Part shown: piece by piece, positions 1-7,629 of the stretch
Numbering within the stretch: position 1 is the stretch's first letter
How the letters are laid out: each line of letters opens with the position of its first letter
NCBI GenBank assembly: GCA_947500965.1
Contig: CANMWW010000004.1
Coordinates: forward strand, 1-20,417
Length of the DNA: 20,417 nt
From: Alphaproteobacteria bacterium
GTDB lineage: Bacteria > Pseudomonadota > Alphaproteobacteria > CACIAM-22H2
Direction: 5' to 3'
Translations under genes and position numbers: made by a program
Notes under the pieces: model-generated
The model's input: only the letters and a program-made list of their open reading frames with translations
What the model was told of the DNA's origin: nothing
Databases searched by the model: none

Positions 1-459
1 ACGACGATCCCGCTGCGCGCGGCCGGGGCGCAGGACGACGCGCGCGATGCCGCGCCGGCGACCTCGCGGTCCGGGCCGCTCGCGATCCTGGTGGCGGAGG
101 ACACGCCCACCAACCAGCTCGTCATCCGGCTGATGCTCGAGGGGCTCGGCCACCGCGTGTCGCTCGTGGCGAATGGCGCCGAGGCCGTGGACGCCTTCGC
201 CGGGGAGTCCTTCGACCTCGTGCTCCTGGACATCCAGATGCCGGTCATGGACGGGTTCGAGGCGGCGCGCCGCATCCGCGCCGCCGGTGCGCGCGGGGGC
301 GCGATCCCGATCCTCGCGCTCACCGCCTTCACGCAGCCCTCGGACCGCGACGAGGCGGCGCGCTGCGGCATCGACGGGTTCCTGTCCAAGCCCGTGCGCC
401 AGAAGGACCTCGCCGAGGCCCTGGCGCGCTTCGCGGGCGGGGCGTCGCGCGCGGCCTGA
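1..459 (+). CDS. Hybrid histidine kinase, C-terminal receiver domain (5' end missing)
   Basis: The reading frame is open from base 1 to the stop at 457-459, so this is the tail of a gene that begins outside the window. The first residues (TTIPLR) resemble the last beta strand of a histidine-kinase ATPase domain. An Ala-rich linker of about 20 residues follows, then a complete response-regulator receiver domain. Its signature residues are visible: the acidic pair in VAEDTPTN, the phospho-acceptor Asp in LLDIQMP (codon 229-231), the Thr in LALTA and the Lys in LSKPV (codon 388-390). The family acts in phosphorelays, with the receiver passing phosphate to or from an Hpt protein or the kinase core. 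There is no output domain after the receiver. A kinase in front is inferred from the linker and the TTIPLR stub; a stand-alone regulator is unlikely because no good start precedes the domain. Confidence 0.85.
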   Translation, partial: TTIPLRAAGAQDDARDAAPATSRSGPLAILVAEDTPTNQLVIRLMLEGLGHRVSLVANGAEAVDAFAGESFDLVLLDIQMPVMDGFEAARRIRAAGARGGAIPILALTAFTQPSDRDEAARCGIDGFLSKPVRQKDLAEALARFAGGASRAA

Positions 460-460
460 C

Positions 461-509
461 GCCGCGCGGATGGCGCCCCCCGCGCACGTGGCGCTTGTCG
501 GCGCGCGGC
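461..509 (+). terminator. Nested stem-loop after the hybrid kinase gene
   Basis: Two bases after the stop codon lies GCCGCGCG (461-468), which pairs perfectly with CGCGCGGC (502-509). Inside it GCGCC (473-477) pairs with GGCGC (490-494). No T tract follows. It may end the kinase transcript or only reflect high G+C, where such stems are common. The remaining space before hyuB (to 549) shows no convincing promoter. Confidence 0.3.
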
Positions 510-549
510 CGTCGCGCGCAACATCGGGCTCCACACGCGGAGCGGCGCC

Positions 550-2343
550 ATGACCCGGAAGATCGACCCGATCACCTTCGAGCTGTTCAAGAACGCGATC
601 TTCTCGATCGCGGACGAGATGGCGCTCACCGTCGTGCGCACGACCTATTCGGGCGTGCTCAAGGACAACATGGACTTCTCCACCGGCTTCGCCGACGCCG
701 AGGGCAAGCTGGTGGCGCAGGGGCTGACGCTGCCGGGCCATCTCGGCTCGGTGCCGACCGCGATGGAATCGATCATGCGGCACTTCGCCGGCGACATCGC
801 CGAGGGCGACGTGTTCGTCATGAACGACCCGTTCGACGGCGGCATGCACCTGCCGGACATCTTCGTCTTCAAGCCGCTCTTCCACCAGGGCGAGCGCCTG
901 GCCTTCGCCTGCACCGTCTGCCACCACACCGACGTCGGCGGGCGCGTCGCGGGATCCAACGCGTCGGACTCGACCGAGATCTACGCCGAGGGCCTGCGCA
1001 TCGCGCCGATGAAGCTCTACGAGGCGGGCAAGCTCAACCAGACCATCATGACCTTCATCGACCGCAACGTGCGCGTGCCGGTGAAGGTCTTCGGCGACCT
1101 GCGCGCGCAGCTCGCCGCCTGCCACATCGCCGAGCGGCAGTTCGCGGACCTCGTCGCGCGCCACGGCGCGGCCGAGGTCCGCGAGCTGATGCGCGAGACG
1201 GTCGACTACGCCGAGCGCATGACGCGCGCGGCGCTCGAGAAGCTGCCCGACGGCGAATGGAGCTTCGAGGACTGGATCGACGACGATGGCGTCGACTACG
1301 GCAAGCCGATCCGCCTCTTCGTCACGATCCGCAAGAAGGGCGGCCACATGGTGGTCGACTGGACCGGGACCAGCCCGCAGGTGAAGGGCGCGATCAACAA
1401 CACGCTCTCCTTCACCAAGGCGGCGAGCTACACCGGCGTGCGCTCGGTCCTGCCGCCGGGCATCCCGAACAACGAGGGCGTGTTCCGCGCCATCGAGGTC
1501 ACCTGCCCGCCCGGCACGGTCGGCAACGGCGTGCTGCCGGCGGCCTGCGCGGCGCGCGGCCTGACCGGCTTCCGCATGACCGACTGCATGTTCGGCGCGC
1601 TCGCCATGATGCTGCCCGACCGCGTGAAGGCGGCGGGCGACGGCGGCAACACGGGCATCTCGATCGGCGGCTACGACGACGCGCGCAAGCCCTTCATCTA
1701 CGTCGACTTCACCTGCGGCGCCTGGGGCGCGCGTCCCTGGGCGGACGGGCTCGACGGCAACTCGCACATGTTCGCCAACATGGCCTCGCACTCGATCGAG
1801 GTGACCGAGGCGGAGCACCCGATCTCGCTGCTCGCCTACGAGTTCGTGCCCGACCGCGCGGGCGCGGGCCGGTTCCGCGGCGGCGTGCCCTTCATGCGCG
1901 ACTACCGCTTCAACGAGACCGAGGGCACGCTGCAGGTGCGCAGCGACCGCCGCGACCACCGGCCCTTCGGCCTCTATGGCGGCTCGCCCGGCGCGCCCAG
2001 CTCGAACCACCTCAACCCCGACGGCGAGAACCGCCCGCTGCCCGGGAAGTTCACGATGACCGTGCGCCGCGGCGACGTGCTGCGCCACGTCCTGGCCGGC
2101 GCTGGCGGCTGGGGCGACCCGCTCGAGCGCGACCCCGCCGCGGTCCTCAAGGACGTGCGCAACGAGCTGCTCTCGCCGGCGCGCGCGCGCGCCGACTACG
2201 GCGTGGTCGTCGACGTCGCGGCATGGACCGTCGACGCCGCCGCCACGGCGCGCGCGCGCGCCGCGATCCGCGCCGCGCGCGGCTGGCGCGAGGTGCCGGC
2301 GGTGCAGCGCGAGGACCCGCCCTCCGCGCGCGCGGCCGAGTGA
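550..2343 (+). CDS. Hydantoinase B/oxoprolinase family protein
   Basis: This 597-residue protein belongs to the HyuB (hydantoinase B/oxoprolinase) family along its whole length. Family members act with a HyuA subunit in ATP-dependent opening of cyclic amides (N-methylhydantoin, 5-oxoproline, caprolactam), or as the partner subunit in acetone/acetophenone-type carboxylases. Visible family motifs are ITFELFKNA at the N terminus, NDPFDGGMHLPD near residue 92 and CHHTDVGG near residue 124; the last two contain the conserved Asp/His positions. The C-terminal part has the usual GAGGWGDPLERDP block before a variable Ala/Arg-rich tail. Start ATG 550 has GGAG at 539-542, seven bases upstream. The hyuA-like gene follows after 40 bp on the same strand, so the two subunits are very probably co-transcribed, here in the order B then A. 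The substrate cannot be read from the sequence. Confidence 0.93.
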   Translation: MTRKIDPITFELFKNAIFSIADEMALTVVRTTYSGVLKDNMDFSTGFADAEGKLVAQGLTLPGHLGSVPTAMESIMRHFAGDIAEGDVFVMNDPFDGGMHLPDIFVFKPLFHQGERLAFACTVCHHTDVGGRVAGSNASDSTEIYAEGLRIAPMKLYEAGKLNQTIMTFIDRNVRVPVKVFGDLRAQLAACHIAERQFADLVARHGAAEVRELMRETVDYAERMTRAALEKLPDGEWSFEDWIDDDGVDYGKPIRLFVTIRKKGGHMVVDWTGTSPQVKGAINNTLSFTKAASYTGVRSVLPPGIPNNEGVFRAIEVTCPPGTVGNGVLPAACAARGLTGFRMTDCMFGALAMMLPDRVKAAGDGGNTGISIGGYDDARKPFIYVDFTCGAWGARPWADGLDGNSHMFANMASHSIEVTEAEHPISLLAYEFVPDRAGAGRFRGGVPFMRDYRFNETEGTLQVRSDRRDHRPFGLYGGSPGAPSSNHLNPDGENRPLPGKFTMTVRRGDVLRHVLAGAGGWGDPLERDPAAVLKDVRNELLSPARARADYGVVVDVAAWTVDAAATARARAAIRAARGWREVPAVQREDPPSARAAE

Positions 2344-2383
2344 ACCCACGCAGCAGAAACGCGAACGCACGGGACAGATCCAG

Positions 2384-4471
2384 ATGACCACCTACCGCGT
2401 CGGCGTCGACATCGGCGGCACCTTCACCGACATCGTGCTGCTCGGGTCCGACGGCACGATCCACACCAAGAAGATCTCCTCGAGCGTGGACAACTACGCG
2501 CGCGCCATCGTCGAGGGCCTGGTCGAGGTGTTCCGCGAGCAGGGGCTCTCCGGCCCCGACATCGAGGAGATCCGGCACGGCACGACCGTCGCCTCGAACG
2601 CGATCCTCGAGCACAAGGGCGCGCGCACCGGCCTCGTCACGACCAAGGGCTTCCGCGACGTGCTGGAGATCCGCACGCTGCGCATGCCGCGGCTCTACGA
2701 CCTGACCTGGAGCAAGCCCGAGCCGCTGGTGGAGCGCTACCTGCGCCAGGTCGTGGACGAGCGCGTCGACGCCCAGGGCCGCGTCGAGCGCGCGCTCGAC
2801 CCCGCCGACGCCGAGCGCGCGGTCGACCGCCTGCTCGCCGAGAAGGTGGAGGCGATCGCGATCTGCCTCATCAACTCCTTCGCCAATCCCGCGCACGAGC
2901 TGATGCTGCGCGACATCGTCCGCCGCAAGGCGCCCGGGCTGCCGCTGTCGGTGAGCTACGAGGTGCTGCCGGAGATCAAGGAATACGAGCGCACCTCGAC
3001 CACCGTGGTGAACGCCTACGTCATGCCGGTCGTCGCGACCTACCTGCGCGCGCTGCGCCGAGGCCTCGACGATGCGGGGATCCGCGCGCGGCTGCTGCTG
3101 ATGCAGTCGAATGGCGGGCTCACCACCGACGTGGCGGCGGCCGAGCGGCCGATGAACATCATCGAGTCCGGCCCCGCGGGCGGCGTGGTCGGCGGCCAGG
3201 CGCTGGCCCGCGCGCGCGGTCTCGACCGCATCATCACCTTCGACATGGGCGGCACGACCGCCAAGGCGGCGATGGTCGAGGCCGGCGAGGTGACGCGCGC
3301 GGCCGAGTACTCGGTCGGCGCGGGCATCATGATCGGCTCGCGGCTGCTCACCGGCGCTGGCTACATCCTCAAGGTGCCCGCGATCGACCTCGCCGAGGTC
3401 GGCGCCGGCGGCGGCAGCCATGTCTGGATCGATGCCGGCGGGTCGCTGCAGATCGGGCCTGAGAGCGCCGGGTCGACGCCCGGCCCCGTGTGCTACGCGC
3501 GCGGCGGCGAGGTGCCGACGGTCACCGACGCCAACGTGCTGCTGGGCTACATCAACCCCTCGCACCTCGTCGGCGGCGCGGTGAAGCTCGACGCCGGCCG
3601 CGCGCGCGCGGTGTTCGAGGCGAAGGTCGCCAGGCCGCTGGGCATGACGATCGAGGCCGCCGCGCATGGCGCGCACCAGATCGCGGCCTCCAACATGATC
3701 CGCGCGATCAAGGCCGTGTCGACCGAGCGCGGGCGCGACCCGCGCGCGTTCTCTCTCTTCGCCTTCGGCGGCAACGGGCCTCTCTTCGCCTGCGGCATGG
3801 CCTCGGCGCTCGGCATGCGGCGCGTCGTGGTGCCGCCGAGCGCGGGGCTGTTCTCGTCCTTCGGCCTGCTCTACGCCGACGTCGAGCACCACTATGCGCG
3901 CAGCTTCCGCCGCCTGCTGCGCAAGGCCGACCTCGGCGAGATCGAGGCGGCCTGGAACGAGCTCGCCGGGCAGGCGCGCGCCCAGCTCGCCGCCGAGGGC
4001 TTCGAGGGCGCGCGCGCGCGGCTGCGCCGCTCCGCCGCGCTGCACTACCAGGGTCAGAGCTACGAGCTCGTCGTGCCGATGCCCGACGGGCCGATCGACG
4101 CGACGATGGTGCGCCTGCTCGAGGAGGGCTTCGCCGAGGAGCACGAGAGGACCTATGGCCACCGCGCCGGCCCGGACGAGCCGGTCGAGCTGGTGGCGAT
4201 GCAGGTCGTCGGCCAGGGCCTGCGCGAGGGCCCGAGCGTGCCGGAGCGCGTGCGCCCGACGCGGCCCGAGCCGGTGCCGCCGCCGCCGCGCCCCGCGTGG
4301 TTCGGTGGCGCGCATGGCTGGGTGGAGACGCCGGTCCTGCGCCGCAGCGACCTCTCCACGCCGCGCACCGGGCCGCTGATCGTCGAGGAATACGACGCGA
4401 CCTGCGTCGTGCCGCCGGGCGCGCGCGCGCATCTCGACGAGGGCGGGTCGATCGTCATCGACCTCGCGTGA
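2384..4471 (+). CDS. Hydantoinase A/oxoprolinase family protein (ATP-binding subunit)
   Basis: A 695-residue HyuA-family protein, of normal length for the family. It carries the actin-like ATPase fold: VGVDIGGTFTD at residues 7-17 (phosphate 1 motif), the RHGTTVASNAI segment, IIESGPAGGVVGGQ and a second phosphate-type motif FDMGGTTAK near residue 287. The conserved AFGGNGPLFACGMA follows, and the C terminus ends in a beta-rich module (GPLIVEEYDATCVVPPGA). The known role is to bind and split ATP, activating the carbonyl of a cyclic amide, with HyuB as partner; related pairs are ATP-dependent ketone carboxylases. A third small subunit, as acetone carboxylase has, is not seen here. The start ATG has only a weak GGGA at 2371-2374, so translation may depend partly on the upstream gene. 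The Rieske oxygenase gene follows after 55 bp. Confidence 0.93.
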   Translation: MTTYRVGVDIGGTFTDIVLLGSDGTIHTKKISSSVDNYARAIVEGLVEVFREQGLSGPDIEEIRHGTTVASNAILEHKGARTGLVTTKGFRDVLEIRTLRMPRLYDLTWSKPEPLVERYLRQVVDERVDAQGRVERALDPADAERAVDRLLAEKVEAIAICLINSFANPAHELMLRDIVRRKAPGLPLSVSYEVLPEIKEYERTSTTVVNAYVMPVVATYLRALRRGLDDAGIRARLLLMQSNGGLTTDVAAAERPMNIIESGPAGGVVGGQALARARGLDRIITFDMGGTTAKAAMVEAGEVTRAAEYSVGAGIMIGSRLLTGAGYILKVPAIDLAEVGAGGGSHVWIDAGGSLQIGPESAGSTPGPVCYARGGEVPTVTDANVLLGYINPSHLVGGAVKLDAGRARAVFEAKVARPLGMTIEAAAHGAHQIAASNMIRAIKAVSTERGRDPRAFSLFAFGGNGPLFACGMASALGMRRVVVPPSAGLFSSFGLLYADVEHHYARSFRRLLRKADLGEIEAAWNELAGQARAQLAAEGFEGARARLRRSAALHYQGQSYELVVPMPDGPIDATMVRLLEEGFAEEHERTYGHRAGPDEPVELVAMQVVGQGLREGPSVPERVRPTRPEPVPPPPRPAWFGGAHGWVETPVLRRSDLSTPRTGPLIVEEYDATCVVPPGARAHLDEGGSIVIDLA

Positions 4472-4492
4472 GCCAGGGCCCGGATCGTTGCG

Positions 4493-4512
4493 CCGGCGCC
4501 GGGGGGCGCCGG
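4493..4512 (+). promoter_or_regulatory. Perfect hairpin abutting the Rieske gene's ribosome binding site
   Basis: CCGGCGCC (4493-4500), loop GGGG, then GGCGCCGG (4505-4512): a perfect 8-bp stem. Its last two bases are the first two of the strong Shine-Dalgarno run GGAGGAGAGG (4511-4520) that serves ATG 4527. A folded stem would crowd or partly hide the ribosome binding site, or it could stabilise or separate the hyu and oxygenase parts of one mRNA. No T tract follows, so a classical terminator is less likely. Confidence 0.4.
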
Positions 4513-4526
4513 AGGAGAGGAAGGGG

Positions 4527-5900
4527 ATGACGGAGGTCAACTGGCGGGCCAGGCCTTGGAACGGCTGGCACCGCCGCTCGAACGCGGCCGAGGACGCCGA
4601 GCTCACCCATGTCGGGCCGGGCACGCCCTGCGGCGAGTACATGCGCCGCTTCTGGCATCCCGTCGCGATGACGGAGCAGGTCCGCGACCTGCCGCTGGCG
4701 ATCCGCGTCCTGGGCGAGGACCTCGTCCTGTTCCGCGACCTGTCCGGGCGGCACGGCCTGCTGCACAAGCATTGCAGCCACAGGCGCACCTCGCTCGAGT
4801 ACGGCATCGTCGCCGAGCGCGGCATCCGCTGCTGCTACCATGGCTGGCTCTTCGACATCGACGGCCGGATCCTCGAGACGCCTGGCGAGCCGGCCACGAG
4901 CCGCATCCGCGAGACGCTCTGCCACGGCGCGTATCCGGTGCGCGAGCGCGACGGGCTGCTCTTCGCCTATCTCGGCCCGCCCGAGAAGACGCCGGACTTC
5001 CCCGTGCTCGACACGATGGCGCAGCCGGGCAACGAGATGGTGCCGTACTCGATCGACTATCCCTGCAACTGGCTGCAGGTGGCCGAGAACCCGATGGATC
5101 CCTGGCACAGCGTGTTCCTGCACACGCGCGCCACGCGGGCGCATTTCAACGCCGCCTGGGGCGCCTTCCCCGTCGTCGAGTGGCACTGGATGGAGGACCG
5201 CGTCGGGATCTACCTGACCAATTCCCGGCGCTGGAACGAGTACATCTGGGTGCGCACCGCGGAGAACATGTTCCCCGCCGTGGCGCAGCCGCCCGACATC
5301 TACCAGGACGCGGATCGCGAGCTCTTCTTCCCGCGCGTCGGCATCACGAAGTGGACGGTGCCGGTCGACGACCGAAGCTGCCGCATCACCGGCTGGCGCC
5401 ACTTCAACCCGACGCTCGACCGCGGCGGCAAGGGCGACCGCGCCAAGGTCGGCCTCGGCAAGGTCGACTTCCTCGGCCAGACCGGGACGGAGCGCAGCCA
5501 CGAGGAGGGCCAGCGCATGCCCAGCGACTACGAGGCGCAGGTGGGGCAGGGGCCGATCACGATCCATGCCGAGGAGACGCTCGGCTCGACGGACAAGGGC
5601 GTGGCGATGCTGCGCCGCGGGCTGCGGCGCGCGATCCGCGCGGTGGCGGCGGGCGAGGATCCGCCGCGGGCGAAGCCCAACGCCGACGGCACGATCCCGA
5701 GCTTCGCCGGCGACGTGATCGTGCGCGTGCCGAAATCCAACGTCGACGACGAGGCGCTGCAGCGCGAGGTCGGGCGCCTGGTCGGCCGCGTGGTGGCGGA
5801 AACGCTGCCCATGCCGGCGGCGACGCGCCAGGCCGAGATCGAGCGGCGCGTGCGCGCGGGGCTCGCTGCGCTGGGCGCCGGGGGAACTGCGCCGGGCTGA
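4527..5900 (+). CDS. Rieske 2Fe-2S aromatic ring-hydroxylating oxygenase, alpha subunit type
   Basis: A 457-residue Rieske non-heme iron oxygenase. The N-terminal Rieske domain has the ligands Cys83 and His85 (CSHRR) and Cys102 and His105 (CCYHGW). The catalytic domain shows the mononuclear iron motif Asp191-x2-His194-x4-His199 (DPWHSVFLH). The later block SDYEAQVGQGPI followed by ETLGSTDKG is like that of the phthalate 4,5-dioxygenase group of single-subunit oxygenases, which hydroxylate, demethylate or N-dealkylate aromatic and heterocyclic compounds. These enzymes need electrons from a separate reductase; none of the ferredoxin or FMN/2Fe-2S type lies in this window. ATG 4527 was chosen over an in-frame ATG at 4488 because GGAGGAGAGG sits at the right distance and homology starts after it. 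The gene follows hyuA by 55 bp and is probably in the same transcript. Substrate unknown. Confidence 0.93.
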   Translation: MTEVNWRARPWNGWHRRSNAAEDAELTHVGPGTPCGEYMRRFWHPVAMTEQVRDLPLAIRVLGEDLVLFRDLSGRHGLLHKHCSHRRTSLEYGIVAERGIRCCYHGWLFDIDGRILETPGEPATSRIRETLCHGAYPVRERDGLLFAYLGPPEKTPDFPVLDTMAQPGNEMVPYSIDYPCNWLQVAENPMDPWHSVFLHTRATRAHFNAAWGAFPVVEWHWMEDRVGIYLTNSRRWNEYIWVRTAENMFPAVAQPPDIYQDADRELFFPRVGITKWTVPVDDRSCRITGWRHFNPTLDRGGKGDRAKVGLGKVDFLGQTGTERSHEEGQRMPSDYEAQVGQGPITIHAEETLGSTDKGVAMLRRGLRRAIRAVAAGEDPPRAKPNADGTIPSFAGDVIVRVPKSNVDDEALQREVGRLVGRVVAETLPMPAATRQAEIERRVRAGLAALGAGGTAPG

Positions 5901-5920
5901 GCCGCGGCGCGCGCCTCAGC
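5896..5920. terminator. Bidirectional stem-loop formed by two opposed stop codons
   Basis: GCTGAG (5896-5901) and CTCAGC (5915-5920) pair perfectly around a G+C-rich 13-base loop. The stem contains the TGA of the Rieske gene and the TGA of the convergent kinase gene. Only 15 bp separate the two stop codons, so this is the only space for transcript ends of either gene. No T tract is present; function is inferred from position. Confidence 0.35.
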
Positions 5921-7430
5921 TCGCCTGCTGGAGCGGGATCTCCGCCGCGGGGCGGCGCGGCAGCTCGAGGATCGCCTCCGCGCCGCCGCCGACGTTGCGC
6001 AGCGTGAGCGAGCCGCCCTGTCGCCGGGCCAGCTCGTAGCTGATCGCCAGGCCGAGCCCGAGGCCCTGCTTGCCGCGGATCAGCTCGCTGTCCTGGGACG
6101 GGCGCAGGAATGCCGTGCCGAACCCGGTCAGGACATGCGCCGGGAAATGCGGCCCCTCGGTGATGACCGAGCAGGTCGTGCGCTTGCCCGAGGCCGCCGC
6201 GCGGATGCGCACGCGCGAGCCCGCGCGGGCGTAGCGCGCCGCGTTGGCGAGCAGGTTGACGAAGATCTGGCGCACCGCAGTCTCGTCGCCGATGCAGGCG
6301 ATGTCGCCGCTGCTCTCGAGGCTGAAGGCGAGGTGGTTCTTCTCGAGGTCGCTCGCCGCCAAGCGCCGCGCCTGGTCGACCACCGCAGCGAGGTCGAGGT
6401 CCTGCGAGGCGAAGACGCGGCGGTCCATCTCGAGCTGCGTCATCTCGAGGATCGCCTCGATCATTGCCATGAGGTGCATGCCGCTCGCGTGGATGTCGTC
6501 GGCGTACTCCGCCTGCTTGGCCGTCGGGCCACCCTTGCGCGCATAGAGCGCGATGACCTGCGAGAAGCCGATGATCGCGTTGAGCGGGGTGCGCAGCTCG
6601 TGGCTCATCTGCGCGAGGAACTCCGCCTTGGCCCGGCTCGCCGCCTCGGCCTTGTTGCGCGCGGCGGCGAGCTCCGACTCGCGGCGATGCGCCTCGTCGA
6701 GGAGCGCGCGCTGCCTTTCCCGGACCTTCTCGAGCGCGTCGATGCGCGCTGCGATCTCGGAAGACATGAAGCGCACGCTGTCGCACAGCGCGCCGATGTC
6801 GTCCTGCCTGCCCGTCGGCAGCTCGACGTCGAAGCGCCCCGCGCGGATGCGCTCGCTCGCGACGTGCAGGTCGGCGAGCGGGCGCATCAGGAGCTTGTGG
6901 AACCATTCGAGCGCGACCAGCATGACGAGGAGGCTGAGCGCGGCGATCACGACGCCGCGCCGCATCACCTCGTCGCGGGCCTGCGCGAGCGGCTCCCACG
7001 AGATCCCGAAATGCAGCGTCGCGACCTGGACGTCGCGCTCGAAGATCGGCACCTGGAAGGGCAGCCGGCGCGTCCCGTCGGGACCGGCGATCGGCGACGG
7101 CCCGCCCGGCGGCAGGCCATTCGCCTCGACGTTCCAGCCCGAGGCCGCGATCAGCTTGCCCTGGGGGTCGACGAGAACGAGGTGCGAGAGCCCGTCCGTC
7201 GCGACGCTCGCGCGCAGCACGGCCTCGATGTCGGCGACCTCGTGGTCGCAGACCAGCGTCGCGAGCGAGGCCTGGAGGAAGGGCTTGTCGGCCTCGGCGC
7301 GCGCGAGCAGATGGTCGTGGAGCGCGTGCTCGACATGCCAGACCTGGAAGGTGGTGAGCAGGGTCACCGTCGCCAGCAGCAGGCCGGCGCCGACCGCGAA
7401 GAGCTTGGCGCGGAGCGTGAGGCCGCTCAT
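5916..7430 (-). CDS. Membrane sensor histidine kinase (HAMP, HisKA, HATPase)
   Basis: A 504-residue sensor kinase. The order is: membrane segment at about 9-31, a periplasmic sensing part to about 157, a second membrane segment at about 160-180, HAMP to about 235, a short coiled coil, the dimerisation/phosphoacceptor domain with His277 in MSHELRTPLNA, and the ATPase domain. The N box (NLLANAARYA, Asn396) and the G2 box (GLGLGLAIS, near 456-464) are normal. The G1 box is not: where DTGxGI is usual, residues 425-431 read TEGPHFP, so the adenine-contacting Asp and the second Gly are missing. The protein may bind ATP in an altered way or have low kinase activity. No response regulator gene is beside it. 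An in-frame ATG at 7532 would add 34 Arg/Ala-rich residues before the first membrane segment; ATG 7430 is preferred because it leaves a normal N terminus, though its ribosome binding site is weak. Confidence 0.9.
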   Translation of the reverse strand: MSGLTLRAKLFAVGAGLLLATVTLLTTFQVWHVEHALHDHLLARAEADKPFLQASLATLVCDHEVADIEAVLRASVATDGLSHLVLVDPQGKLIAASGWNVEANGLPPGGPSPIAGPDGTRRLPFQVPIFERDVQVATLHFGISWEPLAQARDEVMRRGVVIAALSLLVMLVALEWFHKLLMRPLADLHVASERIRAGRFDVELPTGRQDDIGALCDSVRFMSSEIAARIDALEKVRERQRALLDEAHRRESELAAARNKAEAASRAKAEFLAQMSHELRTPLNAIIGFSQVIALYARKGGPTAKQAEYADDIHASGMHLMAMIEAILEMTQLEMDRRVFASQDLDLAAVVDQARRLAASDLEKNHLAFSLESSGDIACIGDETAVRQIFVNLLANAARYARAGSRVRIRAAASGKRTTCSVITEGPHFPAHVLTGFGTAFLRPSQDSELIRGKQGLGLGLAISYELARRQGGSLTLRNVGGGAEAILELPRRPAAEIPLQQAS

Positions 7431-7527
7431 CGCGCGGCCATCCGCGCGCGGCCCGCGCGGCAGCGCGCCGCCGTGGCGTTCGCGTCGCTGCGCCGCGGTC
7501 CTTGGCCCTGCGCATGTGGCGCCCGTT

Positions 7528-7551
7528 GGCATTCCATCGCTGGAACGTGCC
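7528..7551. promoter_or_regulatory. Interrupted palindrome in the kinase/EamA divergent region
   Basis: GGCA, TTCCA, a TCGC centre, TGGAA, CG, TGCC. The inner arms TTCCA-N4-TGGAA form a good dyad in a patch with more A+T than the surrounding DNA. The position between two divergent genes is suitable for an operator, but no regulator family can be assigned. Confidence 0.3.
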
Positions 7552-7553
7552 TT

Positions 7554-7577
7554 CCGAATCCTTAAGGACGGGTTCGG
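7554..7577. promoter_or_regulatory. Inverted repeat with TCCTTAAGGA centre
   Basis: CCGAATCC (7554-7561) and GGGTTCGG (7570-7577) are complementary apart from one G-T pair. The left arm and loop also hold the perfect 10-bp palindrome TCCTTAAGGA (7559-7568). It lies 2 bases after the dyad at 7528-7551, about 50 bp before the EamA start and 125 bp from the kinase start. Operator or 5' leader hairpin are both possible. The rest of 7431-7629 is G+C-rich and shows no clear promoter; a TAGGAT at 7606-7611 is the best -10-like hexamer but has no -35 partner. Confidence 0.35.
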
Positions 7578-7629
7578 CGCGATGGGCCCGGCGGCGCCCG
7601 GCGGCTAGGATCGCCGCCCGGGGGACCTG

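Noticed and set aside
495..500. TTGTCG as a -35 element for hyuB
   Set aside because: The hexamers 17-18 bp downstream (for example CAACAT) match the -10 consensus too poorly.
2147..4825. Minus-strand open frame of 892 codons opposite hyuB end, hyuA and Rieske start
   Set aside because: It has no family motifs, is rich in Arg/Ala/His repeats typical of antisense reading in high-G+C DNA, and overlaps three well-supported genes.
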